Shown: positions 1 through 7,344 of the stretch, piece after piece | Layout: each line of letters opens with the position of its first letter | Numbering within the stretch: position 1 is the stretch's first letter | Source: JAITWN01 sp964546765 | GTDB lineage: Bacteria > Pseudomonadota > Gammaproteobacteria > SZUA-140 | Direction of reading: 5' to 3' | DNA: 12,818 nucleotides | Assembly (NCBI GenBank): GCA_964546765.1 | Contig: CAZJKV010000055.1 | Location: 1-12,818 of the forward strand | Program-made: the position numbers and the translations under genes | Notes under the pieces: generated by a model | Told to the model about the DNA's origin: nothing | Database searches by the model: none | What the model saw: only the letters and a program-made list of their open reading frames with translations

Positions 1-305
1 TCGGCGGCGCCGAGGGCGCGCTGGCTGGCGCGCTCGGTCGCCTCAATGTCGTCATGGAGGCCTATCCGGACCTCAAGGCGAGCCAGAATATGCAGCAGCT
101 GTCAGAAGAGCTGACCAGCACCGAAAACCGCGTCGCATTCGCGCGCCAGGCATTCAATGACGCGGTCATGACCTTCAATACCTATCGACAGTCCTTTCCA
201 CCGAACCTGTTCGCGAACCTGTTCGGTTTCAGCACTGATGCCGCGTTGCTCGAGTTCGAGGACCGCGAGGCGATCCGCGAGGCGCCGAAGGTCACGTTTA
301 CCTGA
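1..305 (+). CDS. lemA: LemA family protein, C-terminal part (5' end outside window)
   Basis: The reading frame is open from the left edge (first full codon at 3) to a TGA at 303-305, so about 100 C-terminal residues are present. They show the helical LemA signature: a GALGRL segment, then EAYPDLKA, an EELTSTENR-AFARQAFNDAV block, NTYRQSFPPNL and a terminal EAPKVTF. LemA proteins are usually about 180-200 residues with one N-terminal membrane anchor and a helical domain in the periplasm; the anchor would lie left of the window. Their molecular role is poorly defined. The next gene, an M48 metalloprotease, starts 14 bases downstream on the same strand. LemA and M48 genes are often adjacent, so co-expression is likely. 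The family call is firm; a specific function cannot be given. Confidence 0.9.
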   Translation, partial: GGAEGALAGALGRLNVVMEAYPDLKASQNMQQLSEELTSTENRVAFARQAFNDAVMTFNTYRQSFPPNLFANLFGFSTDAALLEFEDREAIREAPKVTFT

Positions 306-319
306 GGCGTCGGCGCCGG

Positions 320-2326
320 ATGAATTTCTACGCGGCCCAGGAAGCGGCGCGCCGCGCATCGCGGCGCCTGATCCTGCTGTTCACACTATCGGTGATCACA
401 CTGGTGGCCGCCACCGATCTGTTGCTGGTCGGCCTGCTGTACCTGGGCGAGTCGCCCGGCGCCGGATACTGGCGTTACGTCGCCGACATCGGCTGGCGGG
501 TGCACGCGACGATAGCGGGTGTGATGATCTCCATCATCGCCGCCGGCAGTATCTACAAATACCTGTATGTCTCGGCCGGCGGCCGCCGTGTAGCCGAGAG
601 CGTCGGTGCGACGCAGGTACCGCCGGATTCTCAGGATCCGGCCCGCCGCCGTCTGCTGAATATCGTCGAGGAGATGGCGATCGCATCAGGCACGACGGTT
701 CCATCGGTGTATGTGCTCGAACGCGAACCGGGCGTCAACGCGTTCGCGGCCGGGCTTGGCCTTGACGACGCCGTTGTCTGCGTGACGCAGGGCAGCCTCG
801 ACCTGCTCAATCGCGAACAGTTGCAGGGCGTCGTCGCGCATGAGTTCAGCCATATCCTCAACGGCGACATGCGCCTCAACCTGCGCGTCATCGGTGTGCT
901 GCACGGGATCCTGCTGCTCGGCCTGATCGGCCAGGGCATCCTGCGCGGACTCGGCAGGCGTCGCCTGTACAGCCGGGGTTCCGGCCGCGACGGCGCCGCC
1001 GGCCTCGCGATGCTCGGCGTCGGCCTGGTGGTGCTCGGCTATGGCGGCACGTTTTTCGGTCACCTGATCAAGGCCTCGGTCAACCGCCAGCGCGAATACC
1101 TCGCCGACGCGTCCGCGGTGCAGTTCACCCGCAATCCGGACGGGATCGCAGGCGCGCTCAAGGTCATTGGTGGGCATGCCCATGGCTCGGGCGTCGATCA
1201 CCCGTCGGCGCCGGCGATCAGTCACATGCTGCTCGCGTCCATGCGGGGCCGCCTCGCGGCGCGCGGCTTCGCGGCCTTATCGACTCACCCGCCGCTCGAA
1301 CTGCGCATCCGTCGACTCGATCCGGCATGGGATGGCAGTTTCCCGGCCGTCGAGGCCCCGAAGCGGGAGGCGCCGGAGGACGCGGATTCGGCGCGGCAAT
1401 CGCGCATCGAACGGGCTGCGGCGGTGCTGACGACCGCAGCAGTACTCGGCGCGTTGCCCGGTTCCGGCGCGATCGATCAGGACCACATCGACTATGCGCG
1501 CCTGCTGCTCGACGAACTCCCCAAGCCGGTATCGGACGCCGCCCACGAGCCGTGGGCCGCGCGGGCGTTGATCTATGCACTGCTCTTGCACGAAGACGAC
1601 ACGATGCGCGCGGAACAGCTGACGGTGCTCGGGCACCGCGAGGACGCCCGAGTCGTCGATATGACCGGCAGGCTGTTTGAGGTGATGCAGGGGCTTGGCC
1701 GGGAGTTGCACCTGCCGGTCGTCGATCTCGCGCTGCCGGCGCTGCGTGAATTGTCTCCGGCGCAGGCCGGTCGGTTCAGGCTGTTGCTCGCAACCCTGGT
1801 GCGTATCGATCGCCACGTCAGCCCGTTCGAATGGGCCGTCACGACCGTGATCGCGAACACTCTCGCGGCGGCCGAAGACCGGATGCACCTCGACGGCCCG
1901 CATAATCAGCAGGTCGGGCAGCTGAGGATACAGGTGCGCGTGGTCCTGTCGATGCTGGCCTATGCCGGGGATGAGGACGACGACGCGGTACGCAAGGCCT
2001 TTCGTGCGGGCGCGGACTCCCTCGATCTCGGCGGAGAGCGCATTTACGAGCTGAACATGCTTAAGTTTGATACCGTAGACAACGCGCTGCGCAGACTCGA
2101 CCGCCTGCAGCCGCGCGAGAAGGAGCGACTGCTGCTCGCGTGTATCCACGTCGCGGAGGCCAATCACCGGATCTCGGTGCCGGAGATCGAGATGATCCGC
2201 GCAATCGGCGCGGCGCTGCATTGTCCGGTGCCGCCGGTGCTCGGCGCGGGCGCGCTGTTCGTTCAGGCCTCGGGGGTCGGACCACCGCATCACGCTGATT
2301 TGCCTGAAAATGGATCAGATATCTAG
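320..2326 (+). CDS. Membrane M48-family zinc metalloprotease with long C-terminal extension
   Basis: This 668-residue protein has the zinc-protease motif HEFSH at residues 174-178. The expected third ligand, Glu259, lies in an NRQREYLADASAV segment. Hydrophobic segments lie at about 17-42, 61-84, 190-209 and 227-252, so the protease should sit in the inner membrane, as HtpX-type M48 enzymes do. A THPPLELRIRRLDP segment near residue 330 closes the peptidase domain. The remaining 320 or so residues are not part of a standard HtpX (about 290 residues). Their end, about 605-639, resembles a TerB-like helical module (AEANHRISVPEIEMI, then CPVPP). ATG 320 is chosen because a hydrophobic segment follows it; no strong ribosome-binding site is visible. 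It probably shares a transcript with the lemA gene 14 bases upstream. Protease identity is firm; substrate unknown. A role in envelope protein quality control is an inference. Confidence 0.9.
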   Translation: MNFYAAQEAARRASRRLILLFTLSVITLVAATDLLLVGLLYLGESPGAGYWRYVADIGWRVHATIAGVMISIIAAGSIYKYLYVSAGGRRVAESVGATQVPPDSQDPARRRLLNIVEEMAIASGTTVPSVYVLEREPGVNAFAAGLGLDDAVVCVTQGSLDLLNREQLQGVVAHEFSHILNGDMRLNLRVIGVLHGILLLGLIGQGILRGLGRRRLYSRGSGRDGAAGLAMLGVGLVVLGYGGTFFGHLIKASVNRQREYLADASAVQFTRNPDGIAGALKVIGGHAHGSGVDHPSAPAISHMLLASMRGRLAARGFAALSTHPPLELRIRRLDPAWDGSFPAVEAPKREAPEDADSARQSRIERAAAVLTTAAVLGALPGSGAIDQDHIDYARLLLDELPKPVSDAAHEPWAARALIYALLLHEDDTMRAEQLTVLGHREDARVVDMTGRLFEVMQGLGRELHLPVVDLALPALRELSPAQAGRFRLLLATLVRIDRHVSPFEWAVTTVIANTLAAAEDRMHLDGPHNQQVGQLRIQVRVVLSMLAYAGDEDDDAVRKAFRAGADSLDLGGERIYELNMLKFDTVDNALRRLDRLQPREKERLLLACIHVAEANHRISVPEIEMIRAIGAALHCPVPPVLGAGALFVQASGVGPPHHADLPENGSDI

Positions 2327-2370
2327 CCTAAAAACAGGCTTAAATCGGCATTTTTCGGCCTGAAAATGCC
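2325..2370. terminator. Two small hairpins after the M48 gene, possible weak terminator
   Basis: A 5-bp hairpin (AGCCT 2325-2329 with AGGCT 2336-2340) overlaps the M48 stop codon. An 8-bp perfect hairpin follows (GGCATTTT 2347-2354, 8-base loop, AAAATGCC 2363-2370), trailed by CGTTTAA. The T-run after the stem is short, so intrinsic termination is plausible but weak. It is the only candidate punctuation between the lemA-M48 unit and ygiQ. Confidence 0.4.
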
Positions 2371-2408
2371 CGTTTAACGGCGAACCACGCGCCCGCACCG
2401 GGGCGCAG

Positions 2409-4694
2409 ATGCGTTTGTGGTATCTTGGCCCGATGCTGGAATCACGCCCCCTGTTCTCCCGCCGCAAGTACTGGGCCGCCCGCTTCGGCACCGCGCCGTT
2501 CCTGCCGATGTCGCGCGCCGGGATGGACGCGCTCGGCTGGGACGCCTGCGATGTGATCCTCGTCACCGGCGACGCCTACGTCGACCACCCGAGTTTCGGC
2601 ATGGCCGTGATCGGGCGCACGCTCGAGGCCCAGGGCTTTCGCGTCGGCCTCATCGCGCAGCCGGATTGGTCGAGCGCCGAGCCCTTCACCGCGCTCGGCC
2701 GCCCTGCGCTGTTCTTCGGCGTCACCGGCGGCAACATGGACTCGATGGTCAACCGCTACACCTCCGACCGGCGCGTCCGCAGGAACGATGCCTATACCCC
2801 GCGCGGTGAAGGCGGCAAGCGTCCCGATCGCGCGGTCATCGTCTATGCCCAGCGCTGCCGCGAGGCCTTCAGCGACGTGCCGATCGTCATCGGCGGCATC
2901 GAGGCGAGCCTGCGACGAATAGCGCACTACGACTACTGGTCCGACAAGGTCCGGCGCTCGATCCTGCTCGACGCGAAGGCCGACCTGCTGGTCTACGGCA
3001 ACGCCGAGCGCCAGATCCTCGAGATCGCGCACCGCCTCGCTGGTCACGAGAAGATCGGCGACCTCACCGATATCCGCGGCACCGCGTTCATCCGCGGCGA
3101 GACGCCGCCGGACTGGATCGAACTAGACTCGACGCATATCGACACGCCCGGCCGTATCGATGCTCGACCCGACCCGTACTCGATGAGCAGCGGACCGGCT
3201 TGCGACATGCCGCGGACGACGGCCAGCGGTGCGCAGATCGTCCGCTTCGAGCGCCATATCCCGCGCGCCGACCGCGATCACACCGTCGTGCGTCTGCCTC
3301 CGTACGAGGCGGTCAGGGACGATCCGGTGCTCTACGCCCATGCCTCGCGCGTGATGCACCTCGAGACCAACCCCGGCAACGCACGCGCGCTGGTGCAGCG
3401 TCACGGCTATCGCGACCTCTGGATCAACCCGCCGCCGATCCCCCTGACCACCGCCGAGATGGACGCGGTATTCGACCTGCCCTACGCACGCCGCCCGCAC
3501 CCGGCCTACGGCGATGCGAACATCCCCGCATACGAGATGATCCGCTTCTCGGTCAACATCATGCGCGGCTGTTTCGGCGGCTGCACGTTCTGCTCGATCA
3601 CCGAGCACGAGGGCCGCATCATCCAGAATCGCTCGGAGGCCTCGATCCTGCGCGAGATCGAGCAGATTCGCGACAGCGTCCCCGGCTTCACCGGTGTGAT
3701 CTCCGACCTCGGCGGCCCGACCGCGAACATGTACCGGCTCGCGTGCAAGGACCGCGAGATCGAGTCGGCCTGCCGCCGCCCGTCGTGCGTCTACCCGGAT
3801 ATCTGCTCGAACCTCGACACCGACCACTCGGCGCTGATCCACCTCTACCGCAAGGCGCGCGAACTGCCCGGCATCAAGAAGGTACTGATCGCATCCGGCC
3901 TGCGCTATGACCTTGCGATCCGCTCTCCGGAATATGTCAAGGAACTGGTCACCCACCATGTCGGCGGCTACCTGAAGATCGCGCCCGAGCACACCGAGGA
4001 GGACCCGCTGTCGAAGATGATGAAACCGGGCATCGGCGCCTACGACCGCTTCAAGGCGCTGTTCGACAAATATTCTAAGGCTGCCGGCAAGGAGCAATAC
4101 CTGATCCCGTACTTCATCGCCGCGCATCCCGGCACGACCGACGAGGACATGCTCGAACTCGCGCAGTGGCTCAAGCGGAACGGATTCCGCGCCGACCAGG
4201 TGCAGACCTTCCTGCCGTCGCCGATGGCGGTCGCGACCGCGATGTATCACAGCGGCAAGAATCCGCTGCACAAGGTCACGGAAAAGAGCGAAGCGGTCGC
4301 GATCCCGAAGGGCCTCAAGGTGCGCCGACTGCACAAGGCCTTCCTGCGCTACCACGATCCCGACAACTGGCCGTTGCTGCGCGAGGCGCTGCAGCGCATG
4401 GGCCGGGCCGACCTTATCGGCAGCGGCAAGCGCCACCTGGTCCCGGCGTGGCAGCCGAAGGGCACCGGCGGACATGGAGAGGGCCGGCGCAACCCGGCGA
4501 TCGCGGGACAGACCCGCCCGTTCCTGACCCGGCATACGGGATTGCCCCCGCAGCCGCAGGGCGCCGGTGGCAAAACACTTCGCGACTCGAAGCCCGGCGA
4601 CAAGGCTGGCAGGCCTGCGCGAACCGGGAAGGCTGCGCGGCCGGCTCGTACCGGCAAGCCGGAATCCGGCAGGAGGCGGGCGGGGCGTGGTTGA
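2409..4694 (+). CDS. ygiQ: YgiQ family radical SAM protein
   Basis: This 761-residue protein matches E. coli YgiQ along its length as I recall it. The N-terminal domain carries RKYWAARFGTAPFLPMS and VTGDAYVDHPSFGMA. The radical SAM cluster motif CxxxCxxC is Cys388, Cys392 and Cys395 in MRGCFGGCTFC, preceded by EMIRFSVNI. A family-specific C-terminal region follows (YLKIAPEHTEE, YLIPYFIAAHPGT, RRLHKAFLRYHDP). The family binds a 4Fe-4S cluster and should cleave S-adenosylmethionine; its substrate is not established to my knowledge. The last 90 or so residues are a basic, low-complexity tail with a repeated RPARTGK unit. ATG 2409 is used; ATG 2433 (Met9) is an alternative that also keeps the conserved domain. 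The HIT gene overlaps its last 8 bases. The family call is very firm. Confidence 0.95.
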   Translation: MRLWYLGPMLESRPLFSRRKYWAARFGTAPFLPMSRAGMDALGWDACDVILVTGDAYVDHPSFGMAVIGRTLEAQGFRVGLIAQPDWSSAEPFTALGRPALFFGVTGGNMDSMVNRYTSDRRVRRNDAYTPRGEGGKRPDRAVIVYAQRCREAFSDVPIVIGGIEASLRRIAHYDYWSDKVRRSILLDAKADLLVYGNAERQILEIAHRLAGHEKIGDLTDIRGTAFIRGETPPDWIELDSTHIDTPGRIDARPDPYSMSSGPACDMPRTTASGAQIVRFERHIPRADRDHTVVRLPPYEAVRDDPVLYAHASRVMHLETNPGNARALVQRHGYRDLWINPPPIPLTTAEMDAVFDLPYARRPHPAYGDANIPAYEMIRFSVNIMRGCFGGCTFCSITEHEGRIIQNRSEASILREIEQIRDSVPGFTGVISDLGGPTANMYRLACKDREIESACRRPSCVYPDICSNLDTDHSALIHLYRKARELPGIKKVLIASGLRYDLAIRSPEYVKELVTHHVGGYLKIAPEHTEEDPLSKMMKPGIGAYDRFKALFDKYSKAAGKEQYLIPYFIAAHPGTTDEDMLELAQWLKRNGFRADQVQTFLPSPMAVATAMYHSGKNPLHKVTEKSEAVAIPKGLKVRRLHKAFLRYHDPDNWPLLREALQRMGRADLIGSGKRHLVPAWQPKGTGGHGEGRRNPAIAGQTRPFLTRHTGLPPQPQGAGGKTLRDSKPGDKAGRPARTGKAARPARTGKPESGRRRAGRG
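4671..4676 (+). promoter_or_regulatory. Ribosome-binding site setting the HIT gene start
   Basis: AGGAGG lies inside the 3' end of ygiQ, 10 bases before GTG 4687. It favours GTG 4687 over the in-frame ATG at 4567, which would add 40 low-complexity residues that merely shadow the ygiQ tail. Confidence 0.7.
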
Positions 4695-5097
4695 ACTCGA
4701 TTCGCGCCTGGCCGAGGACACCGTAGAGATTGGCCGCTTCGACCTGTGCCGGCTGCTGCTGATGAACGACGCGCACTGGCCATGGTTCATCCTGCTGCCG
4801 GATCGCGAGGGCGTCACCGAGATCTTCCAGCTCGCCGATACCGACCAGCAGCAGCTGATGCGCGAGTCCTCGATGCTCGCGAAGGCACTCGTGCTGGCAT
4901 TCCATCCGGACAAGCTCAACATCGCGGCGCTCGGCAACGTCGTCCCGCAGTTGCATATCCATCATGTCGTGCGCCATCGCGGCGACCCGGCATGGCCGGC
5001 CCCGGTCTGGGGCAGGCTGCCCGCCGAGCGCTACGCTCCGGCGGAGCTGCGCCATGTCACCGCGAAACTGAAGTCGGCGCTCGGAACGCCCCTCTGA
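4687..5097 (+). CDS. HIT domain hydrolase (diadenosine polyphosphate hydrolase-like)
   Basis: From GTG 4687 the product is 136 residues, a normal size for a short HIT protein. The histidine-triad region is LGNVVPQLHIHHVVRHR, with His90, His92 and His93, followed by DPAWPAPVWG, which typifies this subfamily. HIT proteins bind nucleotides and transfer or hydrolyse phosphate through the middle histidine. The motif here is HxHH rather than the textbook HxHxH, so the third position is shifted or lost. An N-terminal WPWFILLP strand also fits the fold. A full AGGAGG site supports the GTG start, and the gene overlaps ygiQ by 8 bases, suggesting translational coupling. The Nudix gene begins 11 bases downstream. 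Clearing of dinucleoside polyphosphates is a family-based guess; the substrate is not shown by sequence. Confidence 0.88.
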   Translation: MVELDSRLAEDTVEIGRFDLCRLLLMNDAHWPWFILLPDREGVTEIFQLADTDQQQLMRESSMLAKALVLAFHPDKLNIAALGNVVPQLHIHHVVRHRGDPAWPAPVWGRLPAERYAPAELRHVTAKLKSALGTPL

Positions 5098-5108
5098 ACC
5101 GGACGGCC

Positions 5109-5648
5109 ATGCAGACACAATTGATCGAAATGCTGGAGCGGCACGATCCCTTCGATGACCTCGAGCGGGCTCACAGGGAGCGGGCTCTGACATTCATCCG
5201 CGAGGCCCGCGCCTGCACCAGCCGCGCGACGCTGGAAGGACACGTCACCGCGTCGGCATGGATCGTGTCGCCTGACCGAAAATCGGTGTTATTGACACAT
5301 CACCGCAAACTAGACCGCTGGCTGCAACTCGGCGGCCATGTCGAGGGCGACCGCGCGATCCAGCAGGCGGCGCTGCGCGAGGCGATCGAGGAGAGCGGTA
5401 TCGACGATATCCGCCTCGTCAATGACGCGCTGTTTGACATCGACGTGCACCCGATACCGGCCCGCGGCGCCGAGCCGGCACACTTCCACTATGACTTCCG
5501 GTTCCTGATGCAGGCGGGACGCCCCGATTTCGTCGTCGGAGACGAGTCGATCAACCTGGCCTGGGTTGATATCGCAGCGATAACGATCGGCGAGGAGGAC
5601 GATTCCATCGTCCGGATGGCGATAAAGACCATAATGGGCCCGGACTAA
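5109..5648 (+). CDS. Nudix hydrolase
   Basis: This 179-residue protein has a Nudix box at residues 76-98: Gly76 opens the motif and LREAIEESGI (89-98) supplies the REUxEExGU core that binds the metal. The first box glutamate (GX5E) is Arg82 here, in the segment GGHVEGDR; the core glutamates Glu91, Glu94 and Glu95 are kept. A HRKLDRWLQLGG strand leads into the box. Nudix enzymes hydrolyse nucleoside diphosphates linked to another group; the substrate cannot be predicted. It starts 11 bases after the HIT gene, so the two nucleotide hydrolases probably share the ygiQ transcript. ATG 5109 is the start; the ribosome-binding site is weak. It ends 18 bases from the convergent end of the next gene, with no clear terminator between them. 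Confidence 0.88.
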   Translation: MQTQLIEMLERHDPFDDLERAHRERALTFIREARACTSRATLEGHVTASAWIVSPDRKSVLLTHHRKLDRWLQLGGHVEGDRAIQQAALREAIEESGIDDIRLVNDALFDIDVHPIPARGAEPAHFHYDFRFLMQAGRPDFVVGDESINLAWVDIAAITIGEEDDSIVRMAIKTIMGPD

Positions 5649-5666
5649 ACACCGGCTTCCGCTGAT

Positions 5667-6149
5667 TCAATACCTGCCCCGGATCCTCGACACGTAATTG
5701 ACCAGTTCCTGGCTCTCGAGATTCATGCGCATCAGGTTCGTATGCGTGATCCGGAACAGCGCCCGCATAACCTTGTAGACGATTCGGGGATGGGTCTCGA
5801 GCAGCGCCTCGAAGTCATCCGGCTCGAGCGTGCAGACGGTCGCCTTGCCGATTGCGCGCAGCGTCGCCTTGCGCGGGGTGCGGTCGACGAAGGCGCGCGT
5901 GCCGGCGCACTCGCCGGGGCTCATTGTATAGACGGTCAGCTCCTGGCCGAGCACGGTGCCGACGACGGCGAGCTTGCCCTCGGCCAGGACGAACAGGGTA
6001 TTGTCATCGACCCCCTCCTTGACGAGCATGTCCCCGTCTTCGAGGTGCTGGATCTTCATGACTCCTGCGAGGACCTTGCATTCCTCTTCCTCAAGCTCGG
6101 TGCCGAGAGAGGTGCCGCAAACGGTCTTGTAATCTGGTCTGTTGCTCAT
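5667..6149 (-). CDS. Stand-alone cyclic nucleotide-binding domain protein
   Basis: This 160-residue protein is essentially one cNMP-binding (Crp/Fnr-type) beta-barrel domain at about residues 22-135. It includes KIQHLEDGDMLVKEG, a LFVLAEGKLAVV strand, and the phosphate-binding cassette PGECAGTRAFVDRTPRKAT (78-96). The cassette keeps Arg93 (the phosphate contact in CRP), but the usual glutamate that holds the ribose is Thr84. No DNA-binding helix-turn-helix or enzyme domain follows; the protein ends with a short helix and RIRGRY. It may sense a ligand and act on a partner, or be a degenerate domain. AAGGAG (6160-6165) sits 10 bases before ATG 6149, fixing the start. It lies 86 bases downstream of msrAB, with its own possible promoter. 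The domain call is firm; function unknown. Confidence 0.85.
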   Translation of the reverse strand: MSNRPDYKTVCGTSLGTELEEEECKVLAGVMKIQHLEDGDMLVKEGVDDNTLFVLAEGKLAVVGTVLGQELTVYTMSPGECAGTRAFVDRTPRKATLRAIGKATVCTLEPDDFEALLETHPRIVYKVMRALFRITHTNLMRMNLESQELVNYVSRIRGRY

Positions 6150-6178
6150 TTCAGGCTGACTCCTTGAATCGGCGTGTG

Positions 6179-6222
6179 TCCCATGGGATCAGATTCTAAT
6201 GCACCGGGGCGAGGAATGTAAT
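6179..6222 (-). promoter_or_regulatory. Candidate promoter with palindrome for the cNMP-domain gene
   Basis: On the minus strand, ATTACA (6217-6222) and TAGAAT (6193-6198) are separated by 18 bases, close to a sigma-70 promoter. A 10-bp palindrome, TCCCATGGGA (6179-6188), falls at the expected transcription start and could be an operator. The motifs are short, so this is tentative. Confidence 0.4.
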
Positions 6223-6235
6223 CCAGGAGCGCCGT

Positions 6236-7342
6236 TTACAGTGGGTCCCTTCCGGTGAACAGCGCCGCGTACTGTCCATAACCCTCCCGCTCGAGATCTG
6301 CACGGGGGATGAAGCGTAGCGCCGCCGAGTTAAGGCAGTAGCGCAGGCCGGTCGGCTCCGGTCCGTCCTTGAAGACATGCCCGAGATGCGAGTTGCCATA
6401 GCGGCTTCTGACTTCGGTGCGGGGCAGGATCGCCTTGAAGTCGAGGCGCGTAACGATGTGGCCGGCTTCCAAAGGCCGGGTGAAGCTTGGCCAGCCGGTT
6501 TCGGAATCGTACTTGTCCAGCGATGAGAACAGCGGCTCGCCGCTGACGATGTCGACATAGATCCCGTCGCGCTTTTCGTCCCAGTACTCGTTTTCCCACG
6601 CGCGCTCGGTCGCGTCCTGTTGCGTGACCTTGTATTGCAGCGGCGTCAGCCGCTTGCGCAACTCCGCGTCCGGGGGTTTGTGATAGGCGCGGGTGACGCC
6701 GGCGGCGGCATGGCTGCCGAAATCGACCTTCAGATCCTCGCCCCAGGTCTTTTTCAGGTACTGGTCGCGGCCCGAGCGATGGCGATAGAAGGTATAGCGG
6801 ATCGGACTCTGCCTGTGAAAGTCCTGGTGATAGTCCTCGGCGCGATAGAAGGTTTCGGCCGGCCGGATCGCAGTGACCAGCGCCTTGTCGAAGCGTCCGC
6901 TCCCGGCCAGCGCGTCCCGGGAACGTTCCGCGAGGGCGCGCTGGGACTCGTCGTGATAGAAGATCGCGCTCGTGTACTGGGGGCCGCGATCGACGAACTG
7001 TCCGCCGGCGTCGGTCGGGTCGATCATGCGCCAGAACGCCTCGAGCAGGCCTTCATATCCGATCAGCGTCGGGTCGTAGCGCACGCGCACGACCTCGAGG
7101 TGACCGCTCATGCCGCCGGATACCTGGTCGTAGGTCGGGTTCGCGAGTCGGCCGCCCATATAACCGGAGGTGGTATCGACGACGCCCGGGACCTTGTCGA
7201 AATCTGCCTCGACGCACCAGAAGCAGCCGCCCGCAAAGGTCGCGACGCGGGCTTCCGGGGGTGCCCCGTTGACAGTATCGAGGTAGAACGCGGCCGCGAG
7301 TGCCATCAGCAGCATCGTTCCGATCACGGTGGGGCCGCGCAT
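6236..7342 (-). CDS. msrAB: Exported bifunctional peptide methionine sulfoxide reductase MsrA-MsrB
   Basis: This 368-residue fusion has an N-terminal hydrophobic segment (residues 6-22) that acts as a signal peptide or anchor, so it should work in the periplasm. MsrA spans about 33-185, with the catalytic motif GGCFWC (Cys40, Cys43) and SGYMGG. MsrB spans about 225-355, with TGWPSFTRP, HLGHVF (319-324) and the catalytic cysteine in RYCLNSAALRF (Cys336). Together the domains reduce both stereoisomers of methionine sulfoxide in proteins. The zinc-binding CxxC pairs of many MsrB proteins are absent. Only three cysteines exist in the whole protein, so MsrB has no second cysteine of its own for recycling, while Cys43 could resolve MsrA. 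The start lies 2 bases after the copD stop, indicating one operon. Function is firm; the recycling route is inferred. Confidence 0.95.
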   Translation of the reverse strand: MRGPTVIGTMLLMALAAAFYLDTVNGAPPEARVATFAGGCFWCVEADFDKVPGVVDTTSGYMGGRLANPTYDQVSGGMSGHLEVVRVRYDPTLIGYEGLLEAFWRMIDPTDAGGQFVDRGPQYTSAIFYHDESQRALAERSRDALAGSGRFDKALVTAIRPAETFYRAEDYHQDFHRQSPIRYTFYRHRSGRDQYLKKTWGEDLKVDFGSHAAAGVTRAYHKPPDAELRKRLTPLQYKVTQQDATERAWENEYWDEKRDGIYVDIVSGEPLFSSLDKYDSETGWPSFTRPLEAGHIVTRLDFKAILPRTEVRSRYGNSHLGHVFKDGPEPTGLRYCLNSAALRFIPRADLEREGYGQYAALFTGRDPL

Positions 7343-7344
7343 CG

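Noticed and set aside
1277..2293. A 338-codon open frame on the minus strand
   Set aside because: It is antisense to the M48 protease gene, has no recognisable domain, and shows the composition of a GC-rich shadow frame.
3123..4937. A 604-codon open frame on the minus strand
   Set aside because: It lies opposite ygiQ and the HIT gene, both with clear family motifs. Its product is low-complexity, rich in Arg, Ala, Asp and Val, as expected for the antisense of GC-rich coding DNA.
5667..6149. Crp/Fnr transcription factor
   Set aside because: No helix-turn-helix domain follows the nucleotide-binding domain; the protein ends at residue 160.
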